DNA of 16,910 nt from Rhodopirellula sp. (GTDB taxonomy: Bacteria > Planctomycetota > Planctomycetia > Pirellulales > Pirellulaceae). The notes under the pieces were generated by a model. That model did no database searches. It worked only from the letters and a program-made list of their open reading frames with translations, and was not told the origin of the DNA. Location: assembly GCA_002714565.1 (NCBI GenBank), contig PAXU01000006.1, positions 171,529 to 188,438 on the forward strand. The letters are read 5' to 3'. The translations under genes were made by a program, and so were the position numbers. Of this stretch, positions 1-8,032 are shown piece after piece (positions within the stretch are counted from its first letter, which is position 1; each line of letters begins with the position of its first letter).

Positions 1-534
1 GATTTAGCACAGCAGTATCTCGATGCGGGTACCTACTATTGGAATTCCGGGATTTTCGTTTGGAAGGCATCGACCATTCTTGAAGCACTACGACAATACC
101 AACCCGAAATGATGGTGCACATTGATAAGATCGGTGCAGCAATTGGTGACTCATCGTTCCAATCAGTACTCGAAACCGAGTTTGAGAAAATCCAGGGAAC
201 ATCTATCGACTATGCAGTTATGGAACACTATGAACACGTTGTCGTAATGGAAGCGACCTTCCAGTGGGATGACGTAGGTAGTTGGCAGAGCTTAAGTCGG
301 ACAAACGCACCCGACGATTCTGGAAACACAGTATTGGGAAAACACCTGTCAATTGAATCGACAGGAAACATTATTAGTGCAGAAGGTGATCACCTGATCG
401 CAACGATTGGCGTGAATGACAAAGTAATTGTGCACACAAATAATGCGACGCTGGTTGCTGACAAGAACGAAGAAGAACGAGTACGTGAAATCGTAAAACA
501 GCTTGAGGGATTGGAATGGGACGAGTATCTCTAA
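1..534 (+). CDS. Mannose-1-phosphate guanylyltransferase, C-terminal part (5' end outside window)
   Basis: The reading frame is open from base 1 to TAA at 532-534, giving 177 residues without a start, so this is the C-terminal half of a longer protein. It contains motifs typical of GDP-mannose pyrophosphorylases: YYWNSGIFVW near the left edge, SIDYAVME, and FQWDDVGSW. A short beta-rich tail and a C-terminal helix (EERVREIVKQLE) follow, which fits the short form without a fused cupin/isomerase domain. The family makes GDP-mannose from mannose-1-phosphate and GTP in the cytoplasm for polysaccharide or glycoprotein synthesis. The next gene starts inside its last codons, so the two are probably translated together. 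The motifs make the family secure; the sugar specificity (mannose rather than another hexose) is inferred. Confidence 0.88.
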   Translation, partial: DLAQQYLDAGTYYWNSGIFVWKASTILEALRQYQPEMMVHIDKIGAAIGDSSFQSVLETEFEKIQGTSIDYAVMEHYEHVVVMEATFQWDDVGSWQSLSRTNAPDDSGNTVLGKHLSIESTGNIISAEGDHLIATIGVNDKVIVHTNNATLVADKNEEERVREIVKQLEGLEWDEYL

Positions 535-1481
535 CAATAATTGTCACTTTAATTGGTTCCATCTTACTTGACTCTTCTAGCCTAAACGCTGAAGAGAAGA
601 AGTCGTTTGCGCCGCTGAATCTCCGGCTGAAAACTCTCGGTGGAAAACAGGTGTGGTCTGATGTCCGCATCATTCAGGATTGGCGTATCCAACGCAATGT
701 TTACACCGGCCACCATCGACTGCTGTCGCCGAAAAACTATCGCGAAGCCTGGGGTAGTCGGGAACATTGTGACCAGATGATGGATCAGCAGATTCAGGAA
801 CATGGCTTAAAACCGTACACGCAGACCGTAGTTGTACTGCTGCACGGAATCCTACGTGCCCGATCCAGCATGGACGACATGAAGCATTTCCTACAACGAT
901 TCGGTCATCAGGTGATCAGCGTGTCTTATGCCAGCTCAAGAGAGTCAATCGACGATCATGCCCGCTCACTTCGCGACGTTCTTGATGACCATAAGGAAAT
1001 AGATCGCATTCATGTTGTTGCACACAGCATGGGCGCGTTGGTCATCCGTCGGTACATGAAGATGTTTGATGAACCACGCATAAAACGGATCGTGATGCTG
1101 GGACCTCCCAATCATGGTAGTTCTCTAGCTCGCATGTTTGAAGACAATACGATCTTCCAAATGTTTTGGGGCATCAATGGAAAGGAAATGGCTAGTAATT
1201 GGAAGCAATACGAGCCACGACTCTTAACACCTAATTGTGAGTTTGGAATTCTTGCTGGTGACGTATCGAAACAGCGTATTAGAAATCCCCTGTTTGATGA
1301 ACCGAATGATTTGGTGGTCACTGTAAATGAAACGCTACTTGGTGGTGCTTCGGACTTTCGAACCGTACCTATCATCCACACGTTTCTGGTGAACAATATC
1401 ATTACAATGAAAATGACCCATCGATTTCTTAAAGATGGATATTTTGAAACTGAATCTGCCCGTCGGCGGATTGCCCCCTAA
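516..1481 (+). CDS. Secreted alpha/beta-hydrolase (lipase/PGAP1-like), 321 aa
   Basis: The first 25 or so residues form a signal peptide: a basic MGR start, a hydrophobic stretch TIIVTLIGSILL, and a likely cut near LNA. The protein should therefore act outside the cytoplasmic membrane. After a 75-residue N-terminal region comes an alpha/beta-hydrolase core: a strand ending in LLHG at 108-111 (oxyanion region) and the nucleophile elbow AHSMG at 169-173, with Ser171. A plausible acid is Asp265 in NDLVV, and His288 in IIHTF completes the triad. The AHSMGA elbow and following GPPNHGS segment resemble triacylglycerol lipases and PGAP1-like esterases. The start is supported by GAGGGA at 505-510, five bases before the ATG, inside the end of the guanylyltransferase gene (19-base overlap). 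The substrate is unknown; a lipid or acyl ester is a guess. Confidence 0.8.
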   Translation: MGRVSLTIIVTLIGSILLDSSSLNAEEKKSFAPLNLRLKTLGGKQVWSDVRIIQDWRIQRNVYTGHHRLLSPKNYREAWGSREHCDQMMDQQIQEHGLKPYTQTVVVLLHGILRARSSMDDMKHFLQRFGHQVISVSYASSRESIDDHARSLRDVLDDHKEIDRIHVVAHSMGALVIRRYMKMFDEPRIKRIVMLGPPNHGSSLARMFEDNTIFQMFWGINGKEMASNWKQYEPRLLTPNCEFGILAGDVSKQRIRNPLFDEPNDLVVTVNETLLGGASDFRTVPIIHTFLVNNIITMKMTHRFLKDGYFETESARRRIAP

Positions 1482-1497
1482 ACGGTAGTTCATAACT

Positions 1498-1929
1498 TTG
1501 ACAGATTGTCTATTACCAGAATCAGGTCGACTGGCCGGAATTGACTTCGGTACAGTACGAATTGGAATCGCTATCTGCGATGCACAACGAATTCTGGCTA
1601 CACCTCATGAGAATTACACTCGGCGCAGTGAACTGGAAGATGCACAGTTTTTCCAGAATCTAATTGCTAGTGAGACGCTAGCTGGATTTGTGATTGGGCT
1701 GCCACTGCATACAGATGGAAATGAAAGCCAAAAGAGTCAGGAGACCCGGGCTTTTGCAAACTGGCTGTTTGAGGTGACCGGTCTTCCTTTTGAATTTCAG
1801 GATGAGCGATACAGTACAAAGTCAGCTCATGAGTTGATGATAGGCGGAAATATAAAGGCGAGTAAACGCAAGAAACGACTTGATGCAGTCGCTGCTCAAG
1901 TGATCCTCTCAAGTTATATCGAACGCTAG
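1498..1929 (+). CDS. ruvX: RuvX/YqgF family putative pre-16S rRNA nuclease / Holliday junction resolvase, 143 aa
   Basis: This is a full-length YqgF protein; the family is usually about 140 residues. It shows the RNase H-like signature: GIDFGTVRIGIA at 14-25 with the first metal-binding Asp16, VIGLPLHTDG at 65-74, QDERYST at 101-107, and a C-terminal DAVAAQVIL at 129-137 with the last catalytic Asp. The family processes the 5' end of 16S rRNA and has also been described as a Holliday junction resolvase; the sequence cannot tell which role matters here. It starts with TTG, 16 bases after the hydrolase stop, with no clear Shine-Dalgarno sequence. No ATG precedes the conserved GIDFG strand in this frame, so TTG is the most reasonable start. 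It is probably the last gene of the operon, since the next gene is convergent with only nine bases between. Confidence 0.9.
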   Translation: MTDCLLPESGRLAGIDFGTVRIGIAICDAQRILATPHENYTRRSELEDAQFFQNLIASETLAGFVIGLPLHTDGNESQKSQETRAFANWLFEVTGLPFEFQDERYSTKSAHELMIGGNIKASKRKKRLDAVAAQVILSSYIER

Positions 1930-1938
1930 CTATGCGAT

Positions 1939-2802
1939 TTAGTGCGATTCAAGAATTGCCGTGATACCTTCTCGGTAAGTCGGATACTTGAGATCGATAC
2001 CTAATTCCATTCTCATCCGGCTGTTCCTGATCCTCTTGTCTGCCATGGCCCTGGAAACAACATGAGAGTCCGCTTCCGGTTCCGAAAAGCTGACCGATGG
2101 AGCATTCAGTTTTTTGGCTACGAAGCCAAAATAGTCTGATCTAATAACCGGCTCATCATCGCCGATAACGAACGTCGCCGGCGTCTTTTTATATTGGCCG
2201 GCTGCTGCGACAGCTTGAACAGCGTCATCGACGTGAATCAGATTGATGTATCCATGTCGAGGTGAGCTTATCGGCTCGCCCTTTTGAATACTGGCCATTC
2301 TGGGGATTCGTTCAGGGCCATATATTCCCGCCAATCTTAGAATCACAAGGCGATCTGAAAACCGAGACTGTTGGAGAAAGCGTTCTGCTTCCAGGCAGGC
2401 CACACCACCTGGACGCTGCGGCTCACAAGTGGATTCTTCATCAACCCATTCACCGTTTGATTGGGAGTAGACGCCTGTGGAACTGATATAGATTAATCGT
2501 GAAATGTTCGATGGTAGTTTTGCTATCGTGTTTTGGATTCCATCGACAAACGCGGTGTGAATATCATAGCCAGCGTGTCTATCAAATCCCACCGACAGCA
2601 GTACAGTGTCCACCTCCGGAAGCGGTGCGACTGACTCCGGCTTGGTAATATCACCAATTATCGGGTTCCATCCATGTTTGCTGAACTGGGTTGCTGTTTC
2701 CGTCGACCGCGTAAGCGCAAACACTTCGCGGCTAGATTCATACCAATGTGCCGCTATCCGACGTCCAAGGTAACCGCAACCAATTATCAACCTGCTGGTC
2801 AT
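1939..2802 (-). CDS. Atypical short-chain dehydrogenase/reductase (NAD-dependent epimerase-like, YeeZ type), 287 aa
   Basis: The N-terminus carries a Rossmann nucleotide-binding loop GCGYLG eight residues after the ATG, then LTRS at the end of the second strand and GDITKPES after the third. A strand YISSTGVY and the following DEES element are typical of sugar-nucleotide epimerase-like extended SDRs. The usual YxxxK catalytic pair is not visible: the region expected to hold it reads RPGGVACLEAE. This places the protein with the atypical SDRs related to E. coli YeeZ, whose reaction is not established. A later IYGPERIPRM segment and INLIHVDDAVQA match the substrate-side part of extended SDRs. 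I chose the ATG at 2802 rather than a TTG 15 bases upstream because the Rossmann strand begins right after it. The gene is convergent with ruvX and has its own upstream region. Confidence 0.82.
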   Translation of the reverse strand: MTSRLIIGCGYLGRRIAAHWYESSREVFALTRSTETATQFSKHGWNPIIGDITKPESVAPLPEVDTVLLSVGFDRHAGYDIHTAFVDGIQNTIAKLPSNISRLIYISSTGVYSQSNGEWVDEESTCEPQRPGGVACLEAERFLQQSRFSDRLVILRLAGIYGPERIPRMASIQKGEPISSPRHGYINLIHVDDAVQAVAAAGQYKKTPATFVIGDDEPVIRSDYFGFVAKKLNAPSVSFSEPEADSHVVSRAMADKRIRNSRMRMELGIDLKYPTYREGITAILESH

Positions 2803-3004
2803 TTCGTCGTGTTTCAAAAGTCAGATTCAAGTGGTGGCCGGTGTAATCGTTACAACGCACCCGGCTCAACCAAGGCTGTCAGCAGCAATTACTCTCTATA
2901 CCCTGCAAAACTTTGGTCTAGCAAGTCATAATAGAGTTGCAGCAAATCTTGTCCACAATCGTACTGCATGACAAATCCCGCAATTATTAATGTGGCTTAA
3001 ATAG

Positions 3005-5197
3005 ATGCTAAACCGAGCTAAACAATCTGGCACCCACGCCATAGCAGCCATTTTACTCATTTTAGGGCTGATCACAGCGCCAACCGTTCACGCCCAAGAT
3101 GAAAACGAAGACGCCAAAGTAAAAGGCCGCATTCAAAAGCTTATCAACGGCCAGCAGCCAAAAAGTCTTGAAGATGTGGTGGCACTGGAAGAACAAGTTA
3201 CAAAACTTGTTCCGGATCTGATGAAAGCGACCGTTGGTATCCGAGTCGGCCCTGCACAGGGTAGCGGTGTCATTGTAGGTACCGAAGGTTATGTGCTTAC
3301 CGCAGCTCACGTCGCAGGACGACCAAACCGTAGAGCGTTTATTATCCTCGAAGACGGTACAGCAATTACCGGTGAAACGCTTGGTTTAAATAACACCATC
3401 GATGCTGGCGTAATCAAGATTACACAGGAAGACTGGGATCCAAATAACTGGCCTCACGCAGAAATCGGGAATTCAGACAGTGTGAAACTCGGCCAATGGT
3501 GCATTGCGATGGGACATCCTGGTGGATTTCAGCCGGATAGAAACCCTGTTGTGCGCTTTGGTAGAGTCATTCACAAGTATCACGATGTAGTAACTACCGA
3601 CTGCACCTTGATCGGTGGTGACTCCGGCGGACCACTATTTGATTTAACAGGGAAAGTGATTGGTATTCACAGCCGCATCGGTCCGGAGCTCACACACAAC
3701 GTTCATGTCCCCATTAGTGCATATAAGAACGAATCATGGGATCGTATGCTGGCTGGCGAACGATGGGGTGATGCTCCCAGGGCACCGTTCATTGGAGTGC
3801 GTGGTAGCAGCGAAGAAGGTAACTGTCTCATTGCGGAAGTGATCGAAGGGAGTCCGGCATCTGTCGCAGGCATTAAACCGAACGACGTAATCATTAAGTT
3901 TGCAAATGAAAAAATATCGAACTTCGATTCTCTTATTCTCGCAGTTGGTATTCGGCGACCTGGTGAAATTGTTGATGTCGTGGTTCAACGCGGCGACGAA
4001 GAAGTTGCACTTCAACTCACCATTGCACAAGCTGGTGGTGTAAATCCCGAAGATAGCGAAGGTCAGGAACAAGAAGAAAACAGTAACGACGATAAAGACC
4101 AGCCGGATAAATCGGATGATTCACGCAGCCGCCTACCCCTGCAGCCGCAGCTGGTTGACGAGCAAGATGGGATTGCCTCTGAGAAAGCGGTCGACCTAAG
4201 TCTTCAGTCAGTAAGCTGGATTCGAAGCATCATGATGCTAAAACCAGCCGGATTGTACGAACGAAATCATGTGACGATTCGGCAGGCATTTGACAAGGTC
4301 ATTGAGAAGTCCGGTGAATGTACTGTTCGGATTACCAGCGGAAAACAGAGCCTGGCTCTCGGAACGATTGTGTCAGAGAAAGGCTATATCATCACCAAGG
4401 CTAGTCAACTCAAAGGCGACAAGGTTCGTGGCGATATTGAATGTGTGTTTGCAGATGGCAGCAAACGGCCAATCGAAATTGCCGCTATCAACGAGCAACA
4501 CGACATTGCATTGTTGAAGGTAAACGGGAAACGCAAGCTAGTCGCTGTACAAATCGCAGATGACGTCGAAGTTCCTATTATTGGCAGTTGGGTCATTACA
4601 CCAGGTTTATCTTCCACGCCACTTACGATTGGTGTTGTTAGTACGAAACCTCGTGCTATTAAGGGTGGCTTACTGGGAGTCTTACTGGGCGAGTCCGAGG
4701 AATCGGTTTTTGTGGAACGAGTTTTCCCAGGGAGTGCAGCCGATCGGGCTAAGATGAATCGAGGGGATGTGATTCTATCTGTTAACGGCAAGGAAGTTGA
4801 AAACCGGCAAATGCTGATCGATCTGGTGCGTTCACACCTGCCCGGCGAAACTCTTAAATTCAAGATAAAGCGTGGTGAAGAGCAAGTCGAAATCGACGCT
4901 ACTCTCGGTAGAGAGAGCGACGTGTTTGGATCTGAAGCACTACCGCGCGGCGATATCGGCGGGCCGCTAAGCGAGCGACGCAGTGGATTTCCCGCTGTGT
5001 TTCAACACGATACAGTCGTCAAGCCAAATGAATGCGGCGGTCCACTACTTGATACAAACGGGAAAATGATTGGTATGAACATTGCGAGGGCAGGCCGAGT
5101 TTCCTCCTATGGTCTCTCCGCCAAGATCGTCGCTGAGGTCATCACTTCGCTTATGGCGGAAGCTGAAGGCGACGAAAGCGCTGATAAAGACGAGTGA
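3005..5197 (+). CDS. Secreted HtrA/Deg-like serine protease with second degenerate protease domain and two PDZ domains, 730 aa
   Basis: A signal peptide (about residues 1-30, ending TVHA) targets the protein across the membrane. Domain 1 (about 75-240) is a trypsin-like protease with an intact triad: His102 in LTAAHV, Asp133 in IDAGVI, Ser207 in GGDSGGP. PDZ1 follows at about 260-342. An acidic linker rich in E, D, Q and N (about 345-375) leads to a second protease-like region starting near 425. There the His position is Ser467 (TKASQ), Asp500 is kept (HDIALL), and the nucleophile position is Cys677 (NECGGP). A second PDZ (about 555-635, with the GSAADRAKMNRGD element) lies between the Asp500 half and the Cys677 half, so it is inserted within the protease fold. 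The C-terminus is acidic. No Shine-Dalgarno sequence is obvious. The likely role is extracytoplasmic protein quality control, with domain 2 perhaps binding or regulating; this role is inferred. Confidence 0.86.
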   Translation: MLNRAKQSGTHAIAAILLILGLITAPTVHAQDENEDAKVKGRIQKLINGQQPKSLEDVVALEEQVTKLVPDLMKATVGIRVGPAQGSGVIVGTEGYVLTAAHVAGRPNRRAFIILEDGTAITGETLGLNNTIDAGVIKITQEDWDPNNWPHAEIGNSDSVKLGQWCIAMGHPGGFQPDRNPVVRFGRVIHKYHDVVTTDCTLIGGDSGGPLFDLTGKVIGIHSRIGPELTHNVHVPISAYKNESWDRMLAGERWGDAPRAPFIGVRGSSEEGNCLIAEVIEGSPASVAGIKPNDVIIKFANEKISNFDSLILAVGIRRPGEIVDVVVQRGDEEVALQLTIAQAGGVNPEDSEGQEQEENSNDDKDQPDKSDDSRSRLPLQPQLVDEQDGIASEKAVDLSLQSVSWIRSIMMLKPAGLYERNHVTIRQAFDKVIEKSGECTVRITSGKQSLALGTIVSEKGYIITKASQLKGDKVRGDIECVFADGSKRPIEIAAINEQHDIALLKVNGKRKLVAVQIADDVEVPIIGSWVITPGLSSTPLTIGVVSTKPRAIKGGLLGVLLGESEESVFVERVFPGSAADRAKMNRGDVILSVNGKEVENRQMLIDLVRSHLPGETLKFKIKRGEEQVEIDATLGRESDVFGSEALPRGDIGGPLSERRSGFPAVFQHDTVVKPNECGGPLLDTNGKMIGMNIARAGRVSSYGLSAKIVAEVITSLMAEAEGDESADKDE

Positions 5198-5307
5198 GTT
5201 CCCCTTCCAATGCTTGAATCATTTAACGTAGCCTCATAGAATCCGTTTCATGGCAGCTAACCGTTTCATATCGCTGTCTGGATCTATTAACAACTGAGCA
5301 AAATACA

Positions 5308-6096
5308 ATGTTGGAACGCAAACCAGTATTTCCGAATGTGATCGAGCTGAATTACCAGCTTGGATACGTACTGGGATGCAATGTCTATTTGATCTATGAC
5401 CATGATGAATGGCTACTGATAGATATTGGTTATGACGAAGTTGTCGACGAGATCATTGAAACCGTTCGGCAAATGGATTTTCCACTATCTAAATGCAAAA
5501 TGCTCATTGCAACACATGCAGATGTCGATCACATCCAGGGAATCGCACGTGCCAGCCAGGTTTTACGTACCGATGTAGCCGCACATCCGCTTGCTGCGGA
5601 ACCAATGCGACGCGGTGATAAGCTCAGGACATTCGCAGAAATCGAAGCACAGAATATTCACCTGGATATGCCGCCAATTGATGTCGATCAGATGATCGAT
5701 GAAGGCGATAAGATTCAGATTGGAGATGTGGAACTTGAGGTTTGGTTAACTCCCGGACATACCGATAGCCAATTGAGTTTCCGGTTAGGCGATTTACTGT
5801 TTTGTGGTGACAACATCTATCGAGACGGATGTGTTGGCGCGATCGATGCCCACCATGGTAGTGATATTGCTGATTTCATCGCTTCACTCCGGAGAATTCG
5901 TGCTAGCAACGTGAAGTGGCTTTTACCGAGTCACGGCCCGATCTTCCGTAAAGATGACGACCTACTGGATCGAACGATTGCTCGACTGGAATCCTATCGC
6001 CATATGGCAGACTTTGGTACCTGCGCCACGGACTGGCCGCTAATGGATGAATGGGAACGCGAGTTACGCGAAGGCAAAATGCCAAATACCAACTAA
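5308..6096 (+). CDS. Metallo-beta-lactamase-fold hydrolase, 262 aa
   Basis: The protein has the fold's landmarks in order: LLIDIGYD after the first strands (37-43), metal motif [10 protein letters not shown] at 69-78, [12 protein letters not shown] at 147-158 with His151, [10 protein letters not shown] at 165-174 with the bridging Asp168, and PSHGPI at 207-212 with His209. In the metal motif the usual HxHxDH reads HxDxDH (His70, Asp72, Asp74, His75), a variant found in part of the superfamily. Its general look is that of glyoxalase II-like or lactonase-like hydrolases, but nothing in the sequence fixes the substrate. There is no signal peptide, so it should be cytoplasmic. The M20 peptidase gene starts 30 bases downstream on the same strand, so the two probably form one transcript and may act in one catabolic route. 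Confidence 0.85.
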   Translation: MLERKPVFPNVIELNYQLGYVLGCNVYLIYDHDEWLLIDIGYDEVVDEIIETVRQMDFPLSKCKMLIATHADVDHIQGIARASQVLRTDVAAHPLAAEPMRRGDKLRTFAEIEAQNIHLDMPPIDVDQMIDEGDKIQIGDVELEVWLTPGHTDSQLSFRLGDLLFCGDNIYRDGCVGAIDAHHGSDIADFIASLRRIRASNVKWLLPSHGPIFRKDDDLLDRTIARLESYRHMADFGTCATDWPLMDEWERELREGKMPNTN

Positions 6097-6126
6097 GTGA
6101 GTTTCTACAACGCCGAGGTATGACCG

Positions 6127-7332
6127 ATGTCGAGTGAAGTCGTTGAGCTACTTCAAGATCTTGTGCGTACGCCAAGTGTCAATCCGATGGGCCGAGACGT
6201 CTCCGGAGATATTTATCTGGAACATCGTATGACGGCACGCCTTGAGCAGTGGTTTGAGACGCTTGGAGTCCCGTGGAAACGATACACGGTCATGCCGGAC
6301 CGCGATAATATCGCCGCAGTTTTTCATGGTGCACCTGATGCACCGATAATCGTGCTCGAAGCTCACCAGGATACCGTACCCATTGACGGTATGATCATTG
6401 AGCCGTTTGATCCGGTTATCGAAGGCGGCAAAATGTTCGGTCGGGGCAGTTGCGATATTAAAGGTGGCATGGCCTGCATGATGACAGCCTTTAAACGACT
6501 TGTGGAAAACCCTCCGGAAAATCCACCGACGGTTATGATGGCATGCAGCGTCAACGAAGAATTTGGGATGGCCGGGGCGGAAAACCTATGCCATTTCTGG
6601 CAACCCGGAGAGCACTCGCTCGTCGAACGTGAGCCAACTTGCGTTATTGTTGCCGAGCCCACACTACTAAATGTAGTCGTTGCACATAAAGGTGTCGCAA
6701 GATTCCATGTGTACGTGGATGGTGTTGCCTGTCACAGCTCGCAACCTGAACTGGGTCACAATGCCATTTATCGCATGAGCAGGATTATTGACCTGTTCGA
6801 AGAATACGCAACGGAAGTCGTTCCAACTCTTGGGGAACATCCACGCTGTGGTAAGCCTACACTGAGCGTGGGAATGATCTCTGGCGGAATCAGCGTAAAC
6901 ACAGTACCTGACTTTTGCCAAATTGAAATCGATCGCCGTGTCCTCCCTGAAGAAGAACCAAGAGATGCGTTTAATCACATCACCGAGTACATTTCCGGCA
7001 AGCTACAAGAGCTCTATCCGGAGTGGGCGGACGACGTGAGATTCTCCGATGACCCGAATCTCAAATATGGACTAACAGATAGCTTTAACGGGCCACTTGC
7101 TTCATCACTGCAGTCCATCATTCAATCTATGGCAATCGATTGCGAATTGATGGGTGTGCCTTACGGAACTGATGCCAAAGCGTTTTCTCGCGCTGGAATT
7201 CAAACCGTTGTGCTCGGTCCCGGCTCTATAGACCAGGCTCATACCAAAGATGAGTGGGTCGAAATTGACCAGCTTGAAATGGCCGTCGAAGTTTACTGGA
7301 ATGCAATTAACCAGTTGCCAGCACAGCTGTAG
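6127..7332 (+). CDS. M20 family metallopeptidase/deacylase (ArgE/DapE/CPG2-like), 401 aa
   Basis: Zinc-binding and catalytic residues of the M20 family are all present: EAHQDTVP (His80, Asp82), GRGSCDIKGGMA (Asp110), VNEEFGMAG (Glu144 and Glu145), VAEPT (Glu177) and a late QAHTKDEW (His372). The dimerisation/lid domain is marked by CHSSQPELGHNA near 202-212 and by GGISVNTVPDFCQIEIDRR, a family landmark. The length is normal. These enzymes hydrolyse amide bonds of N-acyl amino acids or small peptides in the cytoplasm with two metal ions; the specific substrate (acetylornithine, succinyl-diaminopimelate, a dipeptide or other) cannot be told from sequence alone. The start is supported by GAGGT at 6115-6119, seven bases before the ATG. 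The preceding metallo-beta-lactamase-fold gene is probably in the same operon; no arg or dap genes are adjacent. Confidence 0.88.
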   Translation: MSSEVVELLQDLVRTPSVNPMGRDVSGDIYLEHRMTARLEQWFETLGVPWKRYTVMPDRDNIAAVFHGAPDAPIIVLEAHQDTVPIDGMIIEPFDPVIEGGKMFGRGSCDIKGGMACMMTAFKRLVENPPENPPTVMMACSVNEEFGMAGAENLCHFWQPGEHSLVEREPTCVIVAEPTLLNVVVAHKGVARFHVYVDGVACHSSQPELGHNAIYRMSRIIDLFEEYATEVVPTLGEHPRCGKPTLSVGMISGGISVNTVPDFCQIEIDRRVLPEEEPRDAFNHITEYISGKLQELYPEWADDVRFSDDPNLKYGLTDSFNGPLASSLQSIIQSMAIDCELMGVPYGTDAKAFSRAGIQTVVLGPGSIDQAHTKDEWVEIDQLEMAVEVYWNAINQLPAQL

Positions 7333-7395
7333 GTCACCTGATGGCACACCGCTGCCACCATCTGTACCATCAAAGGCCTGACTACGCTCGATGAT

Positions 7396-7725
7396 TTAAA
7401 ATACATCAAGTCTGAAGTGGTTACCGAAGTGATAGCGGCGAGCATTCGGATAGAAATTGTGCCACATGTTGTTGTACACCGGCACTCTCATTTCCGGTGG
7501 ATACCGATGGTACAGATTCTCATAACTCCGGTAGTACTCGCTTCCACGGAAATTCTGTGGATAGTACACGTACGGATAATGGTAGAAGCGATTCCAATCA
7601 TAGGGACTATAGACATTACCCCATACACGTCCAAATGCTCGCTCACCAGCCTGGACATCTGTTGAAACTGAAATAGCGGCGAGAAATACACCACAGGCGA
7701 TCGCGATAATGCAACGTCGGATCAT
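7396..7725 (-). CDS. Small secreted Tyr-rich protein of unknown function, 109 aa
   Basis: The first 26 residues form a classical signal peptide (MIRR, hydrophobic core, cut after VQA). The mature part of about 83 residues is extremely rich in Tyr, Phe, Trp, His, Asn, Arg and Pro, with runs such as RFYHYPYVYYPQNF and repeated Tyr-Pro, and ends in RLDVF. It contains no cysteine. I know similar short secreted proteins from planctomycete genomes, sometimes given doubtful names, but no function is established. AAGGA on the minus strand at 7733-7737, seven bases before the ATG, supports the start. The gene is convergent with the M20 peptidase gene and divergent from the nqr control region. The composition suggests an exported surface or matrix-associated protein, which is only a guess. 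Confidence 0.72.
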   Translation of the reverse strand: MIRRCIIAIACGVFLAAISVSTDVQAGERAFGRVWGNVYSPYDWNRFYHYPYVYYPQNFRGSEYYRSYENLYHRYPPEMRVPVYNNMWHNFYPNARRYHFGNHFRLDVF

Positions 7726-7766
7726 CTGTTAGTCCTTATGTAATCAACTCTTCTACTGATAAACTC

Positions 7767-7782
7767 GGATGACCACTCATCC
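7767..7782. promoter_or_regulatory. Palindrome GGATGA-N4-TCATCC, possible operator
   Basis: Perfect 6-base arms (7767-7772 and 7777-7782) flank CCAC. It lies about 40 bases upstream of the start codon of the minus-strand secreted-protein gene, where a promoter would be expected. It could be an operator or a short hairpin in that gene's leader. Confidence 0.3.
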
Positions 7783-7882
7783 AATGGAGGCAGCACTATG
7801 TTCATGGCGTTTGCCACTCAAACAGGCATATACGTACATAGATACGCAAATCGTGCTGCTCCATCATTCTTCTTCGGTTGTT

Positions 7883-7927
7883 GGAATCGTCGGAATTGAA
7901 GGAATATTCGTCAGAATCGGAATTCTC
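7883..7927. repeat. Degenerate 9-base tandem repeat, five units
   Basis: Successive units are GGAATCGTC, GGAATTGAA, GGAATATTC, GTCAGAATC and GGAATTCTC. Four of the five begin with GGAAT and the phase is kept exactly at nine bases. The units are too divergent to be a recent expansion. Confidence 0.45.
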
Positions 7928-7950
7928 AGCATTATCCGTAAATGACGATC

Positions 7951-7972
7951 AAAATCACGAGTGAGTGATTTT
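7951..7972. promoter_or_regulatory. Inverted repeat with arms AAAATCAC and GTGATTTT
   Basis: Perfect 8-base arms (7951-7958, 7965-7972) flank the six bases GAGTGA. It could be an operator or a weak hairpin. The same half-site recurs downstream as AAAATCAC at 8045-8052 and GTGATTTT at 8140-8147, the latter inside the larger palindrome before nqrA. Confidence 0.35.
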
Positions 7973-8032
7973 CTGTGTCATCTGGCAAATTGCAAAAAAC
8001 ACCGCGAACACCTGTAAAAAATAGCCGATAGG

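Noticed and set aside
2803..2817. TTG start 15 bases upstream of the chosen ATG of the SDR gene
   Set aside because: Adds five residues before the Rossmann strand without a Shine-Dalgarno sequence; it cannot be excluded, but ATG is simpler.
4405..4863. 152-codon minus-strand ORF inside the Deg-like protease gene
   Set aside because: Ser/Thr/Pro/Arg-rich translation typical of an antisense frame; overlaps conserved protease and PDZ coding sequence.
7341..7366. Hairpin-like GATGGCA/TGCCA between the M20 and Tyr-rich genes as a bidirectional terminator
   Set aside because: Only five continuous pairs and no T tract on either side.
7784..7945. Plus-strand ORF of 53 codons beginning ATG in the nqr upstream region
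   Set aside because: No ribosome site, no recognisable protein features, and part of it is the degenerate 9-base repeat; the hydrophobic look follows from the repeat.
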